From: [Mycobacterium] crassicus
Lineage (GTDB): Bacteria; Actinomycetota; Actinomycetes; Mycobacteriales; Mycobacteriaceae
DNA: 64,000 bases
Reading direction: 5' to 3'
Assembly: GCF_020181615.1 (NCBI RefSeq)
Contig: NZ_CP084029.1
Coordinates: 3,516,800-3,580,799 of the forward strand
Shown: positions 54,593-62,717 of the stretch, one piece after another
How positions within the stretch are numbered: the first letter of the stretch is position 1
Layout of the letters: each line of letters begins with the position of its first letter
Program-made: the position numbers and the translations under genes
The notes under the pieces: generated by a model
Database searches by the model: none
What the model was told of the DNA's origin: nothing
The model's input: only the letters and a program-made list of their open reading frames with translations

Positions 54593-55018
54593 ATGACGGC
54601 GGATGCGACTGGTTTGCCGGGAACGCGGGCAGACGCTCCGCGAAGCCGGCGGCAAAGTCTTTACAAGGGCGATCCCGGAATGTGGGCGTTCGCGCTGCAC
54701 CGGATCACCGGTGCGACCATTTTCTTCTTCCTGTTCGTGCATGTCCTCGACACGGCGCTGGTCCGGGTGAGCCCGCAGGCCTACACCGAGGTCATCGCGA
54801 CCTACAAGACGCCGCTCGTGGGCCTGATGGAGCTGGGCCTGGTGGCCGCGGTGCTGTTCCACGGCCTCAACGGCGTCCGGCTGATCCTGATCGACTTCTG
54901 GTGGCAGGGCTGCCGCTGGCAGCGCCAGATGCTGGTGGCGGTCGGCGTCATCTGGCTGGTGGTGATGGTCCCGGTGGTGGTTCGGATCGGAATGCACATG
55001 GCGGAGCGATTCTTATGA
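54593..55018 (+). CDS. sdhC: Succinate dehydrogenase cytochrome b subunit SdhC
   Basis: 141 residues, three membrane helices: FALHRITGATIFFFLFVHVL, GLMELGLVAAVLFHGLNGVR and MLVAVGVIWLVVMVPVVVRI. Histidines in HRITG, FVHVLDT and FHGLNG are the usual haem/quinone-side residues. Anchors the dehydrogenase and reduces menaquinone. ATG 54593 has GGAGG at the right distance. sdhD starts inside its stop (ATGA). Confidence 0.93.
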   Translation: MTADATGLPGTRADAPRSRRQSLYKGDPGMWAFALHRITGATIFFFLFVHVLDTALVRVSPQAYTEVIATYKTPLVGLMELGLVAAVLFHGLNGVRLILIDFWWQGCRWQRQMLVAVGVIWLVVMVPVVVRIGMHMAERFL

Positions 55019-55482
55019 GCACACCTGACCTGCAGCTCGGACGCGGTGGGATAGCCCCGGTACGCGGCCCGGACCGTGACCGCCCGGCCAGCCTGGGCGA
55101 CCCGCGTGCGCCGTTCCGGCACTCGGGGATGGCCAACTTCGAGAAATACACCTGGCTGTTCATGCGGTTCTCCGGCGCCGCACTGATCTTCCTGGTGCTC
55201 GGGCACCTGTTCATCATGCTGATGTGGCAGGACGGTGTGTACCGGATCGACTTCAACTACGTGGCGGAGCGCTGGCGCTCGCCGTTCTGGCAGGTCTGGG
55301 ACCTGAGCCTGCTGTGGCTGGCCCAACTGCACGGCGGCAACGGCATGCGCACGATCATCGGCGACTACACCCGCAGCGGCCGTAGCCGGTTCTGGCTGAT
55401 GGCCCTGCTGGCGGTGTCGATGATCTTCACGCTGGTGCTGGGCAGCTACGTGCTGCTGAGCTTCGACGCGAACATTTCTTGA
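55015..55482 (+). CDS. sdhD: Succinate dehydrogenase membrane anchor SdhD
   Basis: 155 residues. An N-terminal soluble stretch to about residue 45 is followed by three helices (LFMRFSGAALIFLVLGHLFI, VWDLSLLWLAQLHGGNGM, FWLMALLAVSMIFTLVLGSY). Histidines in LGHLFI and QLHGGNG match anchor-subunit positions. Overlaps sdhC by 4 bp. Confidence 0.92.
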   Translation: MSTPDLQLGRGGIAPVRGPDRDRPASLGDPRAPFRHSGMANFEKYTWLFMRFSGAALIFLVLGHLFIMLMWQDGVYRIDFNYVAERWRSPFWQVWDLSLLWLAQLHGGNGMRTIIGDYTRSGRSRFWLMALLAVSMIFTLVLGSYVLLSFDANIS

Positions 55483-55514
55483 CGGCAGATCTCCTACGAA
55501 CGGGTGATATCGCG

Positions 55515-57269
55515 GTGATTCAGGAACATCGATACGACGTGGTGATCGTCGGCGCCGGCGGCGCCGGGATGCGCGCGGCCGTCGAGGCGGCGCCCCGGGC
55601 CCGCACGGCGGTGCTGACCAAGCTCTACCCCACACGCAGCCACACCGGCGCTGCCCAGGGCGGCATGTGCGCGGCGCTGGCCAACGTCGAGGACGACAAC
55701 TGGGAGTGGCACGCCTTCGACACCGTCAAGGGCGGCGACTACCTGGCCGACCAGGACGCGGTGGAGATCATGGCCAAGGAGGCCATCGACGCGGTGCTGG
55801 ACCTGGAGAACATGGGCATGCCGTTCTCCCGCACCCCGGAGGGCCGCATCGACCAGCGCCGCTTCGGCGGCCACACCCGCGACCACGGCAAGGCGCCGGT
55901 GCGCCGCTCGTGCTACGCCGCCGACCGCACCGGTCACATGATCCTGCAGACGCTGTACCAGAACTGCGTCAAGCACGATGTGGAGTTCTTCAACGAGTTC
56001 TACGTGCTGGACCTGGTGCTCACCGAGACCCCGTCGGGTCCGGTCGCCACCGGTGTGGTCGCCTACGAGCTGGCCACCGGTCAGATCCACGTCTTCCACG
56101 CCAAGGCGATCGTGCTGGCCACCGGCGGTTCCGGCCGGATGTACAAGACCACCTCCAATGCCCACACCCTGACCGGTGACGGCATGGGCGTCGTCTTCCG
56201 CAAGGGACTTCCGCTGGAGGACATGGAGTTCCACCAGTTCCACCCGACCGGCCTGGCCGGCCTGGGCATCCTGATCTCCGAGGCCGTGCGCGGCGAGGGC
56301 GGCCGACTGCTCAACGCCGACGGCGAGCGATTCATGGAGCGCTACGCCCCGACGATCGTCGACCTGGCGCCCCGCGACATCGTGGCCCGCTCGATGGTGC
56401 TCGAGGTGCTCGAGGGCCGCGGCGCCGGGCCGAACAAGGACTACGTCTACATCGACGTGCGCCACCTCGGTGAGGAGGTGCTGAACGAGAAGCTGCCCGA
56501 CATCACCGAGTTCGCCCGCACCTACCTGGGCGTGGACCCGGTCAAGGAGCTGGTGCCGGTCTATCCGACCTGCCACTACGCGATGGGCGGCATCCCGACC
56601 ACGGTCACCGGCCAGGTGCTGCGCGACAACACCGCAACGGTGCCCGGCCTGTACGCGGCCGGCGAGTGCGCCTGCGTGTCGGTGCACGGCGCCAACCGGC
56701 TGGGCACCAACTCGCTGCTGGACATCAACGTGTTCGGCCGGCGGGCCGGTATCGCAGCGGCCGAGTACGCCAACTCCCACGACTTCGTCGAGCTTCCGGA
56801 GAACCCGGCCGACATGGTGGTCAACTGGGTGGGCGACATCCTCTCCGAGCACGGCAACGAGCGGGTCGCCGACATCCGCGGCTCCCTGCAGCAGTCGATG
56901 GACAACAACGCAGCGGTGTTCCGCACCGAGAAGACCCTCAAGCAGGCGCTGAGCGACATCCACGCGCTCAAGGAGCGCTACTCCCGGATTACCGTGCACG
57001 ACAAGGGGAAACGCTTCAACTCCGACCTGCTGGAGGCGATCGAGCTGGGCTTCCTGCTGGAGCTGGCCGAGGTCACCGTGGTGGGCGCGCTCAACCGCCA
57101 GGAATCCCGCGGCGGCCACGCGCGCGAGGACTACCCCAACCGCGACGACGTCAACTACATGCGCCACACCATGGCCTACAAGGAAGGCCCCGACCTGATC
57201 GCCGACATCCGGTTGGACTACAAGCCGGTGGTGCAGACCCGCTACGAACCGAAGGAACGGAAGTACTGA
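55515..57269 (+). CDS. sdhA: Succinate dehydrogenase flavoprotein subunit SdhA
   Basis: 584 residues. FAD site VVIVGAGGAGMRAAVEA, covalent-flavin histidine in RSHTGAAQGG, substrate site HTRDHGKAPVRR and HQFHPTGLAG, and the ending RYEPKERKY. Oxidises succinate to fumarate. GTG 55515 (VIQEHRYDVV) aligns with the M. tuberculosis N-terminus; a TTG at 55479 overlapping the sdhD stop would add 12 residues and fit the operon overlaps, so the start is not certain. One base overlap with sdhB (TGATG). Confidence 0.96.
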   Translation: MIQEHRYDVVIVGAGGAGMRAAVEAAPRARTAVLTKLYPTRSHTGAAQGGMCAALANVEDDNWEWHAFDTVKGGDYLADQDAVEIMAKEAIDAVLDLENMGMPFSRTPEGRIDQRRFGGHTRDHGKAPVRRSCYAADRTGHMILQTLYQNCVKHDVEFFNEFYVLDLVLTETPSGPVATGVVAYELATGQIHVFHAKAIVLATGGSGRMYKTTSNAHTLTGDGMGVVFRKGLPLEDMEFHQFHPTGLAGLGILISEAVRGEGGRLLNADGERFMERYAPTIVDLAPRDIVARSMVLEVLEGRGAGPNKDYVYIDVRHLGEEVLNEKLPDITEFARTYLGVDPVKELVPVYPTCHYAMGGIPTTVTGQVLRDNTATVPGLYAAGECACVSVHGANRLGTNSLLDINVFGRRAGIAAAEYANSHDFVELPENPADMVVNWVGDILSEHGNERVADIRGSLQQSMDNNAAVFRTEKTLKQALSDIHALKERYSRITVHDKGKRFNSDLLEAIELGFLLELAEVTVVGALNRQESRGGHAREDYPNRDDVNYMRHTMAYKEGPDLIADIRLDYKPVVQTRYEPKERKY

Positions 57270-58135
57270 TGTCCGAAACTGGTTCAGCCTGCTGCTCGTC
57301 CGAGGGCGGATGCTGCTCGCCGGGACCGTCGAGCACGGCACCGGCGGCGCTGGTCGACACCGCCCCCGCCGGTGACCCGCCGCTGCCCCCGGTGCCCGAG
57401 GGTGCGCACATGGTCACGCTCAAGATCGCCCGGTTCAACCCGGAGAACCCCGACCAGTACGCCGCCACCGACGGCTGGCAGAGCTTCCGGGTTCCGGCGC
57501 TGCCCACCGACCGGCTGCTGAACCTGCTGATCTACGTCAAGAGCTACCTGGACGGCACGCTGACCTTCCGCCGGTCCTGCGCCCACGGGGTGTGCGGCTC
57601 CGACGGCGTGCGGGTCAACGGCAACAACAAGCTGGCCTGCAAGATGCTGATGCGCGACATCCTGCCCAAGAAGCCCGGCAAGGAACTGACGCTGACCATC
57701 GAGCCCATGCGCGGGCTGCCGGTGGAAAAAGACCTCATCGTCAACATGGAACCGTTCATGGACGCCTACAAGGCGATCAAGCCGTATCTGATCACCTCCG
57801 GCAACCCGCCCACCCGGGAATGGATCCAGAGCCAGGAAGACCGGCACCGCTACGACGACACCACCAAGTGCATCCTGTGCGGCATCTGCACCACCAGCTG
57901 CCCGGTGTACTGGAGCCAGGGTTCCTACTTCGGCCCGGCGGCGATCGTCAACGCCCACCGGTTCATCTTCGACTCGCGTGACGAGGGTGCGGCCGAGCGT
58001 CTGGATATCCTCAACGAGGTCGACGGGGTATGGCGCTGCCGGACCACGTTCAACTGCACGGACGCCTGCCCACGTGGCATCGAGATCACCAAGGCGATCC
58101 AGGAGGTCAAGCGGGCGTTGATGTTCGCCCGCTGA
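57269..58135 (+). CDS. sdhB: Succinate dehydrogenase iron-sulfur subunit SdhB with Cys-rich N-terminus
   Basis: 288 residues. [2Fe-2S] ligands in RRSCAHGVCGSDG and KLAC; [4Fe-4S] and [3Fe-4S] ligands in CILCGICTTSCPVYW and NCTDACPRG. Odd feature: an N-terminal extension beginning MSETGSACCSSEGGCCSPGP with two Cys-Cys pairs. To my memory it is absent from the shorter M. tuberculosis SdhB, whose sequence begins near the PPLPPVP segment. The ATG overlaps the sdhA stop, so the extension is probably translated. Passes electrons from SdhA to SdhC/D. Confidence 0.95.
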   Translation: MSETGSACCSSEGGCCSPGPSSTAPAALVDTAPAGDPPLPPVPEGAHMVTLKIARFNPENPDQYAATDGWQSFRVPALPTDRLLNLLIYVKSYLDGTLTFRRSCAHGVCGSDGVRVNGNNKLACKMLMRDILPKKPGKELTLTIEPMRGLPVEKDLIVNMEPFMDAYKAIKPYLITSGNPPTREWIQSQEDRHRYDDTTKCILCGICTTSCPVYWSQGSYFGPAAIVNAHRFIFDSRDEGAAERLDILNEVDGVWRCRTTFNCTDACPRGIEITKAIQEVKRALMFAR

Positions 58136-58153
58136 TCTTCCTCTGCTTTCCCC

Positions 58154-58218
58154 AAGGCCGAGCGTGAAGTTGATTTCACGCTCGGCCTTCGGCGTTCTCG
58201 TGGCTTCACGCTCGGCCG
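58154..58218 (+). terminator. Terminator hairpin after sdhB with a duplicated right arm
   Basis: Perfect 15-bp stem AAGGCCGAGCGTGAA/TTCACGCTCGGCCTT with a 6-base loop (58154-58189). A second copy of the right arm, TTCACGCTCGGCC, follows at 58206-58218, so two alternative hairpins can form. The left arm is the same GCCGAGCGTGAAG word as near glpD. Confidence 0.7.
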
Positions 58219-58278
58219 GGGCCCGCTCAGTGAGATGCGGCCCTCGGTCCGGTCCCGGCCGCGTGATAGGACACAGGG

Positions 58279-59070
58279 ATGCACTGGTACACCGGAAACA
58301 CCGTCTACGACTCCGTCCTGACCGCAGCGTTCGCCTTCGCCGCGTTCGTGATCGTCGGCGGGTTCTTCGGCCAGAGTTCTTATGGCCGGTTCTCGACGAC
58401 GAAGCTCGGCTTGAACCTGAACCCCAAGTTCGGCTGGTGGCTGATGGAGATCCCGGCGACCGTGGTGTTCCTGGTCGCCTATCTGAGCGGGCCGGCCCGC
58501 TTCGAGCCCACCTCGCTGGTGCTGGCCGGGATCTGGGCGCTGCACTACGCCAACCGCGGCTGGTTCTTCCCGTTGGCGATCCGCCAGGTGCCCGGTAAGC
58601 GCAGCACCTTCAACATCTCGGTGGTGGTGATGGGCATGCTCGTCACGTCCATGCACGGCTACCTCAACGGTGCGCTGTTCAGCCACGACTACTTTCACCA
58701 GTACGGCACCGACTGGCTGACCGACCCCCGGTTCCTGATCGGCCTGACGATCTACCTGTGCGGGTTCGCGCTGATCGTGAACTCCGAGTCGATCGTGCGC
58801 AACCTGCGCGACAAGAACAGCCCGGGCGGCGCCGAGTACCGGATCCCGTTCGGCGGCGGCTTCCGGTTCGTCACCAGCCCGGCCTACTTGGGCGAGATGA
58901 CGGCGTGGACCGGTTTCGCGATCCTGACCTGGGCGCTGCCCGGCGTCGCCATCCTGCTGATCACCGCCGGAAATCTGATCCCCCGGGCGCTGGGCACCCA
59001 CCGGTGGTATCAGGAGAAGTTCGTCGACTACCCCACCGACCGCAAGGCACTGGTCCCCTTCGTGATCTGA
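58279..59070 (+). CDS. 3-oxo-5-alpha-steroid 4-dehydrogenase-family membrane protein
   Basis: 263 residues, about six membrane segments, with the SRD5A/isoprenylcysteine-methyltransferase-like C-terminal core FRFVTSPAYLGEMTAWTGFA and ALGTHRWYQEKFVDYPTDRK typical of steroid 5-alpha-reductases. It would reduce a double bond in a steroid or polyprenol with NADPH. The actual substrate is unknown. No ribosome site is obvious before ATG 58279. Does not fit the Rv3320c-region genes of M. tuberculosis. Confidence 0.82.
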   Translation: MHWYTGNTVYDSVLTAAFAFAAFVIVGGFFGQSSYGRFSTTKLGLNLNPKFGWWLMEIPATVVFLVAYLSGPARFEPTSLVLAGIWALHYANRGWFFPLAIRQVPGKRSTFNISVVVMGMLVTSMHGYLNGALFSHDYFHQYGTDWLTDPRFLIGLTIYLCGFALIVNSESIVRNLRDKNSPGGAEYRIPFGGGFRFVTSPAYLGEMTAWTGFAILTWALPGVAILLITAGNLIPRALGTHRWYQEKFVDYPTDRKALVPFVI

Positions 59071-59084
59071 GGCCCATGCCGGCT

Positions 59085-59111
59085 CGTCACACTTCCGCGG
59101 GCTGTCCCGTC
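59085..59111 (+). promoter_or_regulatory. ECF41-type promoter of the carboxymuconolactone-decarboxylase-like gene
   Basis: CGTCACA (59085-59091), 16 bp, CGTC (59108-59111), nine bases before the ATG at 59120. The published ECF41 motif is TGTCACA-N16-CGTC; only the first base differs. The adjacent gene at 60188 encodes an ECF41 sigma factor, so this is its likely target. Confidence 0.65.
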
Positions 59112-59119
59112 TAAGAGGT

Positions 59120-59713
59120 ATGACTACGACACCTCGCATCGAACCGCTGCCCCCGAAACGCACCAACATGCTGGTGCGCGCCATGTACCGCTACGCCAAG
59201 CGCCGCTTCGGTGAGGTTCCCGAGCCGTTCGCCGTCGCCGCGCATCATCCCCGGCTGCTGGTGGCCAATGCCGTGCACGAAGGGCTGCTGCAGTCCGCGT
59301 CCCGCAAACTGCCCGCCGGGCCGCGGGAACTGGCGGTGTTCTGGACCGCCCGCACCGTCGGCTGCTCATGGTGCGTGGACTTCGGATCCATGCTGACGCG
59401 ACTCGAGGGCCTGAACGTCGATCGGCTCAAGCAGATCGACGACTACGCCACCTCGTCGCTGTACAGCGACGACGAGCGGGCCGCGATCGCCTACGCCGAC
59501 GCGATGACCACCAACCCGCATAACGTCACCGACGAACAGGTCGCCGACCTGCGGGACCGATTCGGCGACGCCGGGGTGATCGAGCTGACCTACCAGATCG
59601 GCGTGGAGAACATGCGCTCCCGGATGTACGTCGCACTGGGTGTCACCGAGCAGGGCTTCAACTCGGGTGACTCCTGCCGGGTGCCGTGGGCCACCGGAGA
59701 TCAGCCTCGCTGA
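59120..59713 (+). CDS. Carboxymuconolactone decarboxylase / AhpD-like protein
   Basis: 197 residues. AhpD-like redox motif CSWCVDFGSML with a CxxC pair, preceded by RELAVFWTARTVG. These proteins act as peroxidase partners or decarboxylase-like enzymes. They are the classical neighbours and targets of ECF41 sigma factors, and here an ECF41-type promoter stands directly before the gene. Predicted leaderless. It ends 13 bp into the convergent PPOX gene. Confidence 0.85.
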   Translation: MTTTPRIEPLPPKRTNMLVRAMYRYAKRRFGEVPEPFAVAAHHPRLLVANAVHEGLLQSASRKLPAGPRELAVFWTARTVGCSWCVDFGSMLTRLEGLNVDRLKQIDDYATSSLYSDDERAAIAYADAMTTNPHNVTDEQVADLRDRFGDAGVIELTYQIGVENMRSRMYVALGVTEQGFNSGDSCRVPWATGDQPR

Positions 59714-60186
59714 GCAGCAGGGGCGATCTCGAGGTAGGTGATCGCAATCCCCGTCGCGGCGCTGCCCTTGTCCAGACTGCGCTCAAGGATCCGCATCGGC
59801 GTGCTCCAGTTGGCGGCGATCACCTGCTCGGCGTGAGGGTGTTCGGATTCCGGCAGAATCCTGGCGACCCCCGCCACCGGCTGCCCCTTGGGCCTGCCGC
59901 GCAGACCGCTGGGCACCACAACGACGTTCGGATTGTTCCGGATCCGTTTGACCTTGCCGGTGGAGGCGTCGGTGCGGACATAGATCCGGCCGTCGGCGAC
60001 ACCGTGGTTGATCGGGCTGGGCATCGCCTCACCGGAGCGCTTGAACGTCACCAGGACGATCTGGCGGACTGCGTCGAAGCCGGTGAAATCCGTGCCGGTG
60101 GGGGCGCCGATGTCGAAGACGGCGCGGTCGCGCACCTTGTCCATAGCGCGAAACATCAACGCGCTCAGTCTCTGTACGGCCGACAT
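59701..60186 (-). CDS. PPOX-class F420-dependent oxidoreductase
   Basis: 161 residues of the split beta-barrel (pyridoxamine-oxidase-like) fold: IVLVTFKRSGEAMPSPINHG, RIYVRTDASTGKVKRIRNNP and NVVVVPSGLRGRPKG. The TGKVKRIRNNP segment with basic residues is usual in F420-binding members. ATG 60186 lies one base after the ECF41 gene's TGA, so the two are co-transcribed. Confidence 0.83.
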   Translation of the reverse strand: MSAVQRLSALMFRAMDKVRDRAVFDIGAPTGTDFTGFDAVRQIVLVTFKRSGEAMPSPINHGVADGRIYVRTDASTGKVKRIRNNPNVVVVPSGLRGRPKGQPVAGVARILPESEHPHAEQVIAANWSTPMRILERSLDKGSAATGIAITYLEIAPAAQRG

Positions 60187-60187
60187 G

Positions 60188-61096
60188 TCACCCACCGATC
60201 GACTCACGCAGCGGCGTGCCGCGGAACTTGTCCGGGTTGGCGACATCCCAGATCGCCACCACCCGGCCGTCGCGCACCGTCACCGCGGTGACGCGGGGCA
60301 GCAACTCGGCGAATCCCTCGGCACCGGGCGCCCCGGGCGTATAGGTGCCGAGTTCCCCGTTGACCAGCGCGAGCTGTTGGGCACCTGCCAGAGTCGGGCC
60401 ATAGCGTCGCGCCAGACCGAACAGGAACCGGGCCACCTTGTCCGCACCGTGGATGACCCGCGCGGCGGTCGGAGCCCGGCGGTTGGAGTCTCCGGTGAAG
60501 GTCACGTCCGGGTGCAGCAGCGCCACCACCGCGTCCAGATCACCGGACGCCATGGCCGCCATCAGGGTGCTGACGACCTCGGCGTGGCCCGGATCGGGTT
60601 TCGGCGCAGGATCGGCCGCGACGGCTTTACGGGCTCGCGACGCGAGCTGGCGGGCCGTGGCCGCGGTGGTGCCCAGTGTTGCGGCCACGTCGTCGAACGG
60701 CACCGCGAACCCGTCGTGCAGCACGAACGCCACCCGCTGATCCGGATTGAGCCGTTCGAGCACCACCATCGCGGCGAACCGGGCGTCTTCGCCGGCCACC
60801 ACCGCCGACAACGGATCATGAGCGTCGATACCGGTCACCACCGGCTCCGGCAGCCATTCGCCGACGTAGGATTCCCGCCGCCGCGACGCGGACCGCAGCC
60901 GGTCCAGCCCGAGCCGGCTGACCACCGTCGTCAACCAGGCCCGCAGATCGGCGATGTCGTCGCGCTCTGTCGCGGCGTAGCGCAGCCAGGCGTCCTGCAC
61001 GATGTCCTCGGCGTCGGCGAACATCCCGGTGAGCCGGTAGGCCACCGCCAACAGATGCGGCCGCAACGCCTCGAAGTCGTCCACCCGGGCCGTCAT
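60188..61096 (-). CDS. sigJ: ECF41-family RNA polymerase sigma factor (SigJ-like)
   Basis: 302 residues. Region 2 has YRLTGMFADAEDIVQDAWLRY and region 4 PDQRVAFVLHDGFAVPFDDVA. A long C-terminal SnoaL-like domain (about 175-300) includes TFTGDSNRRAP and ends in NPDKF, the DGGGR/NPDKL-type tail of ECF41 factors, which controls activity from within the protein. No separate anti-sigma gene is seen, as expected. ATG 61096 is six bases after TAGGCT (leaderless). Near dacB1 as Rv3328c is, which supports the SigJ name. Confidence 0.87.
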   Translation of the reverse strand: MTARVDDFEALRPHLLAVAYRLTGMFADAEDIVQDAWLRYAATERDDIADLRAWLTTVVSRLGLDRLRSASRRRESYVGEWLPEPVVTGIDAHDPLSAVVAGEDARFAAMVVLERLNPDQRVAFVLHDGFAVPFDDVAATLGTTAATARQLASRARKAVAADPAPKPDPGHAEVVSTLMAAMASGDLDAVVALLHPDVTFTGDSNRRAPTAARVIHGADKVARFLFGLARRYGPTLAGAQQLALVNGELGTYTPGAPGAEGFAELLPRVTAVTVRDGRVVAIWDVANPDKFRGTPLRESIGG

Positions 61097-61122
61097 CACA
61101 CCAGCCTAGGCGCGGGGATTGC

Positions 61123-61560
61123 TCAGCGCGGTGCGTCGGCTCCGGGCCGCAGACCCACCAGCGCGATGACGCACACCGCCAGCATCGCGACGCTCAGGCT
61201 GAAGAGACCGAAGTCGACGAGGTTCTCCTGCCACACCGCCCCGCGGTGACCGGCCCCCGCGATCGGCGTCGTCCGTCCGGTACCGAAGATCGCCGCGGCC
61301 AGGGTGCTGGCCCAGTTCACGTAGGTGCCGTAGAGCGCCAACCAGAACAGCGCGGTCAGCCAGCGCGCCGAGAGCCGCAACCGGCCCCACAGCAGACCGA
61401 GCGTCAACAGGAACAGTCCGTTCATCACGCCTTCGAGGTGCGACGACAACCCCATCCGGGGGTTCTCCAGCGACCCGCTGGCGATTCCGGTGAGCAGACC
61501 CAGCAGGAACAGGAAGATGCCGTGCCACAACAACCCCCGGCCCTTGTCCGCACTCATCAT
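61123..61560 (-). CDS. Hydroxylaminobenzene mutase-like (HabB) membrane protein
   Basis: 145 residues, four membrane helices: GRGLLWHGIFLFLLGLLTGI, MNGLFLLTLGLLWGRLRLS, LTALFWLALYGTYVNWASTL and FGLFSLSVAMLAVCVIALVG. The HLEGVMNGLFL and YGTYVNW words fit the HabB-like membrane family. Whether it has mutase activity is unknown. ATG 61560 or 61557. Confidence 0.7.
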   Translation of the reverse strand: MMSADKGRGLLWHGIFLFLLGLLTGIASGSLENPRMGLSSHLEGVMNGLFLLTLGLLWGRLRLSARWLTALFWLALYGTYVNWASTLAAAIFGTGRTTPIAGAGHRGAVWQENLVDFGLFSLSVAMLAVCVIALVGLRPGADAPR

Positions 61561-61640
61561 CGGCCGAGAGTAGATCCCGGCAACGCCGCGGGACGGCCGA
61601 ACGCGGCAATCGTTGCGGCCGTGGCCCTAAAGTCGCCAAC

Positions 61641-62636
61641 ATGAGCCGCAAGCCGCGCATCGACCCCGTTCGCTGGCAGCCGCCGCCGTCGCGCCCGCTG
61701 CCGCCACCGGATCCGACACCCGCGCTGACCGTGGTCGAGATCCCGGGCACCGCGCCCGAAGACGTCGTCGTCGACGCCACCGGCACCATCTGGACCGGGG
61801 TCGAGGACGGGCGGATCGTCGCGGTCGGACCCGACGGCACCGCGCCGCAGGTGGTGGCCGACACCGGCGGGCGCCCGCTGGGACTGGCCGTCACCCGCGA
61901 TCAGCGGCTGTTGATCTGCGACAGCCACCGCGGCCTGCTGCGCTTGGACCCGAAGACCGCACAGCTGGAGACCCTCGTGGCCGAGGTGTCCGGACGGGCC
62001 CTGACGTTCTGCTCCAATGCGGTCGAGTCTGCTGATGGCACAATCTATTTCACCGAATCCACCGACCGCTTCCGGTACGAGTACTACAAGGCCTCGGTGA
62101 TCGAGGGCCGCGGCAGCGGATCGTTGATGCGGCTGGGGACCGACGGGCAGGTGGGTGTGCTGGCCTCCGGCCTGCACTTCGCCAACGGCGTGACGCTGAC
62201 CGCCGACGAATCGGCGGTGGTGTTCGCCGAGAGCACCGCACGCCGGCTGTCCAAGTACTGGCTCACCGGACCCCGCCGCGGCTCCATCACCCCCCTGGTG
62301 ACCGCGTTGCCCGGCCATCCCGACAACATCTCCACCGGGCGCGACGGCCGGATCTGGGTGGCGATGGTGTCGGATCGCAACGCGCTGTCGGACTGGCTGA
62401 GCCCGCGCGCACCGGTGTTGCGCTCGCTGTTGTGGCGGCTGCTGCCGTATCGCTGGCTGCCGGACGTGAATTCGGGGGCATGGGTGGTCGGGTTCGACGC
62501 CGATGACGGGCGGGTGCTGAGCCAGTTCCGCAGCACCGATCCGAGGTTCGGGATGGCGACCGGAGTGGTCGAGACCGGTGACCGGCTGTGGCTGGGCCGG
62601 ATCGGCGGGCCGGGTCTGGCTTATTTCCGGCTGTAG
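61641..62636 (+). CDS. SMP-30/strictosidine synthase-like beta-propeller hydrolase
   Basis: 331 residues, six-bladed propeller of the SMP-30/APMAP group: PEDVVVDATGTIWTGVEDG, GRPLGLAVTRDQRLLICDS, SNAVESADGTIYFTESTDRF, HFANGVTLTADESAVVFAES and HPDNISTGRDGRIWVAMVS. Calcium-ligand type Glu/Asn/Asp residues appear in each blade. Probably a lactonase or esterase. No signal. ATG 61641 follows TAAAGT by seven bases, a leaderless start. Confidence 0.83.
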   Translation: MSRKPRIDPVRWQPPPSRPLPPPDPTPALTVVEIPGTAPEDVVVDATGTIWTGVEDGRIVAVGPDGTAPQVVADTGGRPLGLAVTRDQRLLICDSHRGLLRLDPKTAQLETLVAEVSGRALTFCSNAVESADGTIYFTESTDRFRYEYYKASVIEGRGSGSLMRLGTDGQVGVLASGLHFANGVTLTADESAVVFAESTARRLSKYWLTGPRRGSITPLVTALPGHPDNISTGRDGRIWVAMVSDRNALSDWLSPRAPVLRSLLWRLLPYRWLPDVNSGAWVVGFDADDGRVLSQFRSTDPRFGMATGVVETGDRLWLGRIGGPGLAYFRL

Positions 62637-62717
62637 CCTCCTGCTGTAACTTGCGTATCACCAGCCACAGCGTGGCTTCCCGGTTTCACGGCGCCGTTCG
62701 CCTACCCTGCACACACG

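Noticed and set aside
55494..57341. 615-codon minus-strand open frame opposite sdhA
   Set aside because: Antisense shadow of sdhA; no start signals.
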